Source: Liolophura sinensis (lineage: Eukaryota; Mollusca; Polyplacophora; Chitonida; Chitonidae). From it: DNA of 60,000 nt. Of this stretch, positions 50,986-60,000 are shown piece by piece (within the stretch, counting starts at the first letter, position 1; every line of letters starts with the position of its first letter). The notes beneath the pieces are model-generated. The model was given only the letters and a program-made list of their open reading frames with translations. It had not been told where the DNA came from and made no database searches. The position numbers and the translations under genes are program-made. The stretch covers positions 23,573,127 to 23,633,126 of the forward strand of contig NC_088297.1 of NCBI RefSeq assembly GCF_032854445.1. Reading direction: 5' to 3'.

Positions 50986-53900
50986 TCATTGCGCCACACT
51001 GACACGCTAACCACTAAGTCGCGGTATACTCTCTCCATGATCATTGCGCCACACTGACACGCTAACCACTAAGTCGCGGTATGCTCTCTCCATGATCATT
51101 GCGCCACACTGACACGCTAACCACTAAGTCGCGGTATACTCTCTCCATGATCATTGCGCCACACTGACACGCTAACCACTAAGTCGCGGTATACTCTCTC
51201 CATGATCATTGCGCCACACTGACACGCTAACCACTAAGTCGCGGTATACTCTCTCCATGATCATTGCGCCACACTGACACGCTAACCACTAAGTCGCGGT
51301 ATAGTCTCTCCATGATCATTGCGCCACACTGACACGCTAACCACTAAGTCGCGGTATACTCTCTCCATGATCATTGCGCCACACTGACACGCTAACCACT
51401 AAGTCGCGGTATACTCTCTCCATGATCACTGCGCCACACTGACACGCTAACCACTAAGTCGCGGTATACTCTCTCCATGATCACTGCGCCTCACTGACAC
51501 ACTGACCACTAAGTCGCGGTATACTCTCTCCATGATCATTGCGCCACACTGACACGCTAACCACTAAGTCGCGGTATACTCTCTCCACGATCATTGCGCC
51601 ACACTCACAGGCTAACCACTAAGTCGCGGTATACTCTCTCCATGATCACTGCGCCACACTGACACGCTAACCACTACGTCGCGGTATACTCTCTCCATGA
51701 TCATTGCGCCACACTGACACGCTAACCACTACGTCGCGGTATACTCTCTCCATGATCATTGCGCCACACTGACACGCTAACCACTAAGTCGCGGTATACT
51801 CTCTCCACGATCATTGCGCCACACTGACACGCTAACCACTAAGTCGCGGTATACTCTCTCCATGATCATTGCGCCACACTGACACGCTAACCACTAAGTC
51901 GCGGTATACTCTCTCCATGATCATTGCGCCACACTGACACGCTAACCACTAAGTCGCGGTATACTCTCTCCATGATAATTGCGCCACACTGACACGCTAA
52001 CCACTAAGTCGCGGTATACTCTCTCCATGATCATTGCACCACACTGACACGCTAACCACTAAGTCGCTGTATACTCTCTCCATGATCATTGCGCCACACT
52101 GACACGCTAACCACTAAGTCGCTGTATACTCTCTCCATGATCATTGCGCCACACTGACACGCTAACCACTAAGTCGCGGTATACTCTCTCCATGATCATT
52201 GCGCCACACTGACCACTAAGTCGCGTTATACTCTCTCCATGATCATTGCGCCACACTGACCACTAAGTCGCGGTATACTCTCTCCATGATCATTGCGCCA
52301 CACTGACACGCTAACCACTAAGTCGCGGTATAGTCTCTCCATGATCAGTGCGCCACACTGACATGCTAACCACTAAGTCGCTGTATACTCTCTCCATGAT
52401 CATTGCGCCACACTGACACGCTAACCACTAAGTCGCGGTATACTCTCTCCATGATCATTGCGCCACACTGACACGCTAACCACTAAGTCGAGGTATACTC
52501 TCTCCATGATCATTGCGCCACACTGACACGCTAACCACTAAGTCGCGGTATACTCTCTACATGATCATTGCGCCACACTGCCACGCTAACCACTAAGTCG
52601 CGGTATACTCTCTCCATGATCATTGCGCCACACTGACACGCTAACCACTAAGTCGAGGTATACTCTCTCCATGATCATTGCGCCACACTGACACGCTAAC
52701 CACTAAGTCGCAGTATACTCTCTCCATGATCATTGCGCCACACTGACCACTAAGTCGCGGTATACTCTCTCCATGATCATTGCGCCACACTGACACGCTA
52801 ACCACTAAGTCGCGGTATACTCTCTCCATGATCATTGCGCCACACTGACACGCTAACCACTAAGTCGCGGTATACTCTCTCCATGATAATTGCGCCACAC
52901 TGACACGCTAACCACTAAGTCGCGGTATACTCTCTCCATGATCATTGCGCCACACTGACACGCTAACCACTAAGTCGCGGTATACTCTCTCCATGATCAT
53001 TGCGCCACACTGACACGCTAACCACTAAGTCGCGGTATACCCTCTCCATGATCATTGCGCCACACTGACACGCTAACCACTAAGTCGCGGTATACTCTCT
53101 CCATGATCATTGCGCCACACTGACCACTAAGTCGCGGTATACTCTCTCCATGATCATTGCGCAACACTGACCACTAAGTCGTGGTATACTCTCTCCATGA
53201 TCATTGCGCCACACTGACACCCTAACCACTAAGTCGCGGTATACTCTCTCCATGATCATTGCGCCACACTGACACGCTAACCACTAAGTCGCGGTATACT
53301 CTCTCCATGATCATTGCGCCACACTGACACGCTAACCACTAAGTCGCGGTATACTCTCTCCATGATCATTGCGCCACACTGACACGCTAACCACTAAGTC
53401 GCTGTATACTCTCTCCATGATCATTGCGCCACACTGACACGCTAACCACTAAGTCGCTGTATACTCTCTCCATGATCATTGCGCCACACTGACCACTAAG
53501 TCGCGGTATACTCTTTCCATGATCATTGCGCCACACTGACACGCTAACCACTAAGTCGCGGTATACTCTCTCCATGATCATTGCGCCACACTGACCACTA
53601 AGTCGCGGTATACTCTCTCCATGATAATTGCGCCACACTGACACGCTAACCACTAAGTCGCGGTATACTCTCTCCATGATCATTGTGCCACACTGACATG
53701 CTAACCACTAAGTCGCGGTATACTCTCTCCATGATCATTGCGCCACACTGACATGCTAACCACTAAGTCGCGGTATACTCTCTCCATGATCATTGCGCCA
53801 CACTGACCACTAAGTCGCGGTATACTCTCTCCATGATCATTGCGCCACACTGACATGCTAACCACTAAGTCGCGGTATACTCTCTCCATGATCATTGCGC

Positions 53901-53995
53901 CACACTGACACGCTAACCACTAAGTCGCGGTATACTCTCTCCATGATCATTGCGCCACACTGACCACTAAGTCGCGGTATACTCTCTCCATGACA
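50986..53995. repeat. 55-bp satellite derived from a SINE head, about 55 copies
   Basis: The unit gcgccacactgacacgctaa, ccactaagtcgcggtatact, ctctccatgatcatt recurs every 55 bp (50991, 51046 and so on). Copies are very similar. A recurrent variant lacks 8 bp (actgaccactaag) and appears in at least eight units, mostly after 52200. The first 35 bp of the unit equal the tRNA-like A-box side of SINE family A; the rest is flanking sequence. On the minus strand each unit keeps an A-box-like ACTTAGTGGTTAGCG but no B box. Confidence 0.97.
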
Positions 53996-53999
53996 GACC

Positions 54000-54455
54000 A
54001 TTTGAATCTATGGATTCTACACACTGTCAAAAGGCACCTGGTGTTCTGATAAGAGTGAAAATTTAGTGATGTAATCCGTATTAGCCAATGAAGGATTCTT
54101 ACCCGCAAAATACCCGCGGTAAACAAGTACAAATTTCCTTTGAATGAATTGGTGTTGTGTTTTCATTAATATCCATTCAACCTAATTACAAAGAGGCAGA
54201 ATATGTACTGATTACAGTCTCGCATTTTGGGGTGTAACTGCTGGCTTCATCATTGGGATTAGCCTCATCATTGTGTTGATTACCAGTAAAGACTAATGTG
54301 ATCTTAACAATTATTGCTTACACTATAAATTTCACACAATAAAACAACATAAAACACTCATAATTCATTGTGTTTTCAGCACATTGTCTACATGACTTTC
54401 AAGATGTTTCTGACAGCTAGGATTGGTAAATTTTCTAACTACCCACATTACTGGC
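54000..54455. other. Unique sequence; nothing recognised
   Basis: No coding exon, array or RNA gene seen. Confidence 0.4.
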
Positions 54456-54461
54456 ATTTTC

Positions 54462-54570
54462 TTATTTATTTGATTGGTATCTAATGCCTTACTCAAGAAC
54501 ATTTTACTAACATGACAGCGGCCAACATTAAGGTGGGAGGAAGCCTGACAGGAAAGACCTACCACCATCC
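54462..54570 (-). mobile_element. SINE family A fragment
   Basis: It reads tatttgattggtatctaatg, ccttactcaagaacatttta, gacagcggccaacattaagg. Head absent. Confidence 0.75.
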
Positions 54571-54574
54571 ATTT

Positions 54575-55955
54575 TTCTGGCTTGTGTTTTAATCCCTGCC
54601 TAACAGTCCACTCCCCCCTCCCTCCCCCACTCTTCTCCTCCCTCAAAAACTGGTCACCAAATCACTATACCTGGACATGCCTCAAACTGAATGCATCCTG
54701 TCTCCTGCAAAGCTAATGGGCTGAACACCCACAGAATGTGTCTAAACCTGGAGGGTGGGGTCTCTGGAGTAGGACTATAAAACTCTGACAGAAACATACA
54801 GGTGCAGGTCACGTAACCATGGTTACAAGAGGTTAATAAAGAAAGTATGTTGTGCAAGTATACAATGTTTCGCAGCGCACAATGCGAACATTCAACTCCC
54901 CAGTTATATCCCGCCATGTTTTTGTTGTGTACACCCAAACCTGTATACATCTGCATGTATTCAACCCGGCATCATCCAGGGCCAAAATTAAAATATTGCT
55001 AGTTTGATATTACATGCTTTTATAACCATAGAGGGCAGGTAGGTGGGTTTTGTTTTTTTTTTTTTTCGCATAAGGGAAGAACAATGGTAGAATCCTGTTC
55101 AACAGATTGAACACAATTAAACTTCCTCAACAATGATCAGAACACAGTACAAAATTATATCACCCTACATTTAGCATTTCTCAACACAAGTATTCTTAGA
55201 CCTTTGCGATAAAGCTAACAGGCAGACATTTGTTAAACAATTTTATGAGTACTACTGCATAATTGAAGTCAACAGTTTGTGCTAGCATTTTCAGGCCCAA
55301 AAGGGGGCTAGGGTGTGAAAATATAACCAGAATCCAGTCCAGCTGATACTTTTGACTAAGTGAAGCGGAACCTGATGACATAGTAAAATAAAATTTATAC
55401 TGAGAAATCTGTTTCCATTTTCCTAATTTTGAGCTTTCCTATCTTTGTGAGATGTAGGGGATTCTTCCTTCATGTGAAAAATCAAACATTTCTTCTATCT
55501 TCAATACATCATTCAATTTACATACTGTCCAAAACCCTGAAGAATGTCAGCACCCAAGAAGGCTTCAGCTCAGATCACCAGCTTTGAGCTAATTTACAGT
55601 CCAAAACATTACTACATGAGGAAGAGGACAGCCAAAATCATGTTGTGTTGCACGAAGGTTAAAGGATGTAACATATCAGCTTTGAGTTTGTATGAAAACT
55701 TCCCTATATCCATTTAGAAATGCACCTGCCCCTTCTAATGTCAGTAATGCCATTTCCAATTCATAACAATGTATCACTGAACAGATACCGTTTCTATCCA
55801 CCAAAGTTTTCTCAGCATCTGGCAGTGGTGACCTGTTTCCTTGAACATCTTTCAATGATTATCCCTCAAAATGAGTCATTAAACTGAAATCTTGACTCCC
55901 TGTGTGGAAACACAAGGACACTAGTCATCAGTTCAGTAAAGTATACATCCCACAA
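54575..55955. other. Unique sequence; nothing recognised
   Basis: Contains a T homopolymer near 55050-55066. Short open frames at 54654-54956 and 55196-55381 have no recognisable domain. Confidence 0.4.
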
Positions 55956-55959
55956 AAAT

Positions 55960-56017
55960 ATGGCAACATTATTTTACAGCATCATTTTCGCCGTTATCTA
56001 TTTGGGTATCCAAACAG
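55960..56017 (+). CDS. Candidate signal-peptide first exon of a secreted protein (partial)
   Basis: The ATG at 55960 has A at -3 and G at +4. It encodes MATLFYSIIFAVIYLGIQT, a typical signal peptide with a hydrophobic core of about 13 residues. It ends at ACAG|GTAAGG (GT at 56018-56019), phase 1. A phase-1 intron just after a signal peptide is common in genes for secreted and extracellular proteins. No downstream exon could be assigned on the plus strand before the hAT element, so the gene may be broken, may extend beyond the window, or the match may be chance. Confidence 0.35.
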
Positions 56018-56154
56018 GTAAGGGTGAAAACACTTCACAGGTATTTCCATCTACCAGCATTGGATCCCTATTCCCCTCGATGCTCTATAAGACCGACTTT
56101 GTTCAGCGAGAGAGGAAATCGTAAGCCAAAGAATCGCCTGTGAACTTTTATTAT

Positions 56155-56482
56155 TAGTGAGTGAGTAAGTGCTTGGGATTTAACGTCGTACTTAACAATT
56201 TTTCAGTTGAAGGAATCCTTAATGTGCATGAATTGTGCCTCCTTGTTGCAGGACAGATTTTCACCGCTCTTTTATCTAGTGCTGCTTCATTGAAATGCCT
56301 CGCCCAAGCCAATTATACCAATACGGGTCAACCAGTCATTGCACTATCCCCTTAATGCAGAATGCCAAGCCAGGAAGTTACAACTTCCTCTTTTTTACAG
56401 TCTTAGGTGTGATCTGACCCAGGATTCACCCTGAATCTACCACTCCCAAAGCGGACGCCCTACCAACTAAAGTATCGGAGCC
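56155..56482 (-). mobile_element. tRNA-derived SINE (family B)
   Basis: The body ggatttaacgtcgtacttaa, gcctccttgttgcaggacag and head (cccaaagcggacgccctacc, aactaaagtatcggagcc) match 42676-43010 in order. The minus-strand A box reads TAGTTGGTAGGGCG and the B-box region GGTGAATCCTGG. Confidence 0.88.
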
Positions 56483-56580
56483 AGTCCACAAGATTACGGA
56501 CAGATTGGCAAAGAGGAATTGTCAAACACTGATATGACCAAGCTGTCATTAGTACGACAGATGAGTAACTTAACAGGCAG

Positions 56581-56586
<6 letters not shown>

Positions 56587-56643
<57 letters not shown>
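56587..56643. repeat. (TA)n microsatellite
   Basis: About 28 uninterrupted TA dinucleotides. Confidence 0.97.
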
Positions 56644-56645
<2 letters not shown>

Positions 56646-56855
56646 TTGTAGGTAGGCAAGGCGTGTAGAAGGCAATGTAGTTAGGTAATGCTTGTTGGCA
56701 GGCAATGTAGGCAGGCAATGTAGGTAGGTAGGCAGGGGTTGTAGGTAGGTAGGAAATGCCTGAAGTTAGGCGGGCAATGTAGGTAGGCAAGGTGTGTAGA
56801 AGGCAATGTAGGTAGGCAATGCTTGTGAGCAGGCGATGCTTGTAGGTAGGCAATG
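56644..56855. repeat. GTAGGTAGGCAATG-type degenerate tandem repeat
   Basis: Short units built from gtaggtaggcaatg and gcttgt in variable order follow the TA microsatellite. A threonine/leucine/proline-rich minus-strand frame across it is a by-product. Confidence 0.85.
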
Positions 56856-56884
56856 CCTTTGACAAAAATAATTATTGCATATAT

Positions 56885-57510
56885 TCAAGGACAAGACAGC
56901 ACCTGGCTAAAACATATTTGAATCGAAAGTAGGATAGTCAAGCTTTCTAAAAAGTATCACACTTTATTATTTTAATGAGATTTCACCGAATAACATGTAG
57001 AACAAAATAACGATACTGTACAAATGGCTGGTGTGAGTCGAAGCAGCCATCTTGAGAATTTTACCCAATCAAACAAGTTGCTATAAGATTGCGTGGCCTA
57101 AGCTGTGACATAGCCTTTACCCATTCACTCCATGAAGTAACAAATGATAACACAGAGCTACTGCATAAGACACCATTTTAAGATCATTTATAACAATTTA
57201 TTTACATGTAGTCAAAGGGCCATTTCACACAGTGTTGTGGGACAGATCATTTACGGGCCACCACCGACGTAAAATCAGTTGATTTACAAGCCGTGTAATA
57301 TTCAACGACGGTATCACAAATTATGTCAGACAGCAGCACACTGTCTTCGCTCAAACCGCATTCATCTACCCAGTAGACCTTAGGCCTACTTAAACGGCCG
57401 GTTCAAATTATACAAATACATTTGTGTTATACATGTTAGCGTATAGTCAGCATGCAGCTGCTAAATAACAACTATCATTCAATGGAAATTCATCACAGAT
57501 GCAGTGGTGT
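56885..57510. repeat. Dispersed repeat R1, copy 2
   Basis: It matches 19770-20260 in the same orientation, from aggacaagacagcacctggc onward. It holds an extra block of about 150 bp (around 57250-57400) absent from copy 1. The extra block is either an insertion here or a deletion there. Confidence 0.75.
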
Positions 57511-57544
57511 AACTTAATTTTTTTTTGGTGACTGCCAACAGGGC

Positions 57545-57655
57545 AGCCTGCACCTCAAGTCAGCCTGCCATCAGGGCAGCCTGCCCTCACTGGAAAGGGC
57601 TTGCCATCAGGGCAGCCTGCCCTCACTGGAAAGGGCCTGCCATCAGGGCAAGCAA
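57545..57655. repeat. 36-bp GC-rich tandem repeat, about 3 copies
   Basis: gccatcagggcagcctgccc then tcactggaaagg recurs at 57567, 57603 and 57639. Confidence 0.85.
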
Positions 57656-57659
57656 ACTG

Positions 57660-58045
57660 CCTAAATCTACTTGCCCACGGCCAATGTGTGGAAAAGTCCA
57701 ACATTACCACCTAAAATGCTTTCGACGGAATGGATGACACAATGAAGCATATGCATAACATATATTAAATACACCGATCATACCTGAAAGTACATGTATT
57801 AGTGTTCTTTTAGTTTCTCCATTGTTTACTCATACACCGCCAAAGTTATCTGGTAAACAAACTGTGTGACTGATTGATTGATTGTTGCCTAATGACAAAA
57901 TAAAAAAAATAAAAAAACCTTTTATACAACAATTGGTATCGATATGATTTTCTGACGATCCAAGCATATTAGTTAGTATTAGTGTAGACTAGTATACTGT
58001 TTATATATTCTCGGTTTCGGTTTTAGGCCAAAATGTCCTGTGTGA
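57660..58045. other. Flank of the hAT-like element; nothing recognised
   Basis: AT-rich sequence with an (A)n/(AAAT) patch near 57898-57920. The element's terminal inverted repeat could not be located. Confidence 0.35.
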
Positions 58046-58049
58046 CAAT

Positions 58050-60000
58050 CCATAAAGAGGGCCGTTTGCTTCTAACAGACTTGTCCAAAACACTCCTTAA
58101 TCAAGCTTCTATGGCAACAACTGGGTCAAATTTGCATAGTTCTGGGCCACATGATTTCACCAGTAGTTCATCTTGCAATGGTGATTGCTGGAGAACTGTT
58201 CTTTTATCAGTCTTAACAACTTTATGCTGACTGAATCCTTGTTCTGCCTCTGCACTTGATAAGCCAAATGCACTCAGAAAATCTAGGAAAATGCTCAGGT
58301 TCACAAATGAGTTGGTTGACAGTTTGGAAAGGATATCTGCCCTTGATAAAGTTGGTGAGGTTCGGTTAGAATCAGATTTGGAATCTGAGAGATGATAGGT
58401 AAGAGATGGTAGGTAGGGTTTTGCAGATGTACATTCAAGAGGCACTTCCTCAACGTCTGCACCAGCATACACAAGTTGATCACTAACCTATTTAGTTTTG
58501 AGAGCTTCCTGAAGCTCTCCATCCATCCACTCTTTGGCCGCGAAGGTTTTACATCCATTGGTGCAAACATTCACAAGATGAAATAAACTGTCCTTTTTCC
58601 AAGAGGCTAGGTGCAAGATTGGGACTTTGGATGCTAATTCTGCGCAGGTAGAAAGTGAACATCTTTGTTTAATGCATGTCAGCAAACTGTCAATGGTGTA
58701 ACGCTTCACTTGATTGTCCAGGTGAGCAGTTGGGTTTCCAGACTGTGACAATGTTTTTTGTAACACATAGGCTGTCTAAGATTTTCTAGGCTCAGTATTT
58801 AAGTGAGTAAGGCAGTCAAAAAGAGTGTCCATACTGAATGGCTGTAATGCTCGTGTTCGCTTTCTGAGAGAAAAGTGAAAATTTGGACAATTCTTGGAGA
58901 ACGTCGAAGATAAAAACTGAGAACTCGCCAAACACGTTATCTGTCAAACCTTCCATTTCTGAGAATCAATGTAGCGTTCTGCCACTTGTATGGCATTTAG
59001 GTGGTCAAGGTGACAGTCAATGGTGTTGAGCAAGTTTCTTAATGCATTGCACATATGGGAAATCCATCTGGCGCCATCTACACAGGTTACTGCACAACCA
59101 GCCTTGCGCTGTTTGACTTTAATAACTGCCCTAAAAGCAGCATTTACTACACTGGTATGGTATTGGTACAGTAGGAATTCATACAGTTCATTAAAAAGCT
59201 TACATTTACTTAGTGTATCTTTCATCCCTAATTGTAAATGATGGGATACACACCATATATACAAAAGATGACAGTTCACCTCAACTGATAATACTGCCTG
59301 AACTAAGGACACTTGCCCCATCACTAACCATACCCACCAAAAGTGGAGTGTATGTCACATTTGTGGGTTGATCGACATTTGCGGGTTGATCGACATTTGC
59401 AAGTTGATATTCCTGACCTGGATCATCATGATCACCGAGTCAAATGCTGATGAATCATCATTTGTGAAGTTTTGATCCCCAGACTTCATATCCATTTGTA
59501 GCACATCCTCTGGATGCTCATGACTGCTGTCCAAGTGTGTGTTACTGCCCTCAACATCCACTGCTGTCATCTCTTTGTCCACAGTTCTGTTTTCATTGTC
59601 TTCTGTAATGTCATTATATGAATGCCTGTTCGCAGTCGCTTCTGTTCTCTCCTGAACCGTCACTGTTGCATTCTCTGCTGTTCCATTTTAACTTACAATC
59701 TGTTTGTTTGCCTCCGACCCTAGCCTCAGTTTTCAGTTCACCTTGAGACCATCACAAATCTGACAAGCATTAGCTCGATCTACAGTAAAAATTCCACAAA
59801 ACTTTGAAAATATTCTCCCATTTAACGAAAACTGCTCGTAAACAACAACTTGTTCCTTTTGACTTGCATCTGTGGCCTCATTAATAATGACTGTAAAAAA
59901 TTCAGCTTCCCAGAAATATGTACAAAGTTCTTTGAGAACGATATGGGCAATCTATCTGCCAAAGTTCATACCACTATTTCTGTTTATGTATGTGTTCCCA
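58050..60000 (-). pseudogene. Decayed hAT-like transposase gene (ZNF862/DUF4371 type), cut by window end
   Basis: Read right to left, the fragments are in the order of a hAT-type transposase. IINEATDASQKEQVVVYEQF (about 59895-59838) matches the DUF4371 DE(S/A)TD motif. A Ser/Asp/Glu-rich stretch follows (59663-59400). Then come WCVSHHLQLGMKD (about 59255-59220) and DGARWISHMCNAL (about 59085-59045). Next is a divergent middle, and finally the hAT C-terminal dimerisation motif LSSAEAEQGFSQ with CGPELCKFDP (about 58265-58115). Stops and frame changes separate the pieces (for example a stop near 58490 and the gap at 58770-58945). The element is therefore unlikely to encode an active enzyme. The N-terminus and one end lie beyond the window. 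Confidence 0.8.

Noticed and set aside
50986-53995. Possible cluster of tRNA genes or Pol III units in the 55-bp array
   Set aside because: Units retain only an A-box-like motif. There is no B box and no cloverleaf could be drawn, so they are not tRNA genes.
56494-56865. 123-codon minus-strand frame with IYIYIY run
   Set aside because: It is built on the TA microsatellite and the neighbouring GTAGGTAGG repeat.
57525-57737. 70-codon plus-strand frame with AIRAACPHWKG repeats
   Set aside because: Follows the 36-bp GC-rich tandem repeat. The cysteine pattern is not a recognised domain.

Overview
This is a eukaryotic (animal) nuclear window. It has long spliced genes with GT-AG introns, tRNA-derived SINEs, a decayed hAT-type transposon and more than ten tandem-repeat arrays. 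The commonest SINE has a tRNA-like head, a motif reading 'gttttacgccgtactcaag' and an ATTT-rich tail. I associate this type with molluscs and other lophotrochozoans, so a mollusc is the most likely source. The species cannot be named from the sequence.

The window is dominated by one minus-strand gene. I recognise it as a TRANK1-like gene (TPR and ankyrin repeat-containing protein 1, with a UvrD/SF1 helicase core). I could place 21 coding exons between 41153 and 4163, plus a weaker candidate first exon at 49938-49974. Splice phases close across nearly every junction. In protein order it encodes N-terminal TPR/helical repeats, three homologous ankyrin modules, a Walker A motif (15103-15129), an acidic stretch, DETQ (13565-13576) and the later SF1 motifs, further helical repeats, a long C-terminal solenoid with a Cx8Cx5Cx3H zinc-finger motif (6824-6883), and a lysine-rich tail. 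The 3' half reads cleanly. The 5' half carries several single-base frame breaks (exons E10, E6, E4, E3) and a possible in-frame stop in E2. These could be assembly errors in short homopolymers or genuine decay.

Layout: 1-470 holds the first coding exon of a second minus-strand gene (N-terminal membrane anchor) that leaves the window on the left. 600-4160 is intergenic sequence plus the presumed 3' UTR of the TRANK1-like gene. 4163-17199 holds exons E22-E13. 17200-26694 is a large intron with a 67-bp satellite of about 60 copies. 26695-41153 holds exons E12-E2, separated by minisatellites and SINEs. 41154-49937 is a repeat-packed intron or upstream region. 50760-53995 is a SINE followed by a 55-bp satellite grown from the SINE head. 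55960-56017 is a candidate signal-peptide exon on the plus strand. 58050-60000 is a decayed hAT-like transposase gene on the minus strand, cut by the window edge.

The most unusual pattern is that three separate minisatellites grew out of exon-end/5' splice-site sequence: at 126-353, 31505-31760 and 37205-37800. Each places several copies of a splice-donor motif next to the real donor. A fourth array (67 bp) carries an acceptor-like polypyrimidine-AG motif in every unit. One SINE head has also expanded into a 3-kb satellite.
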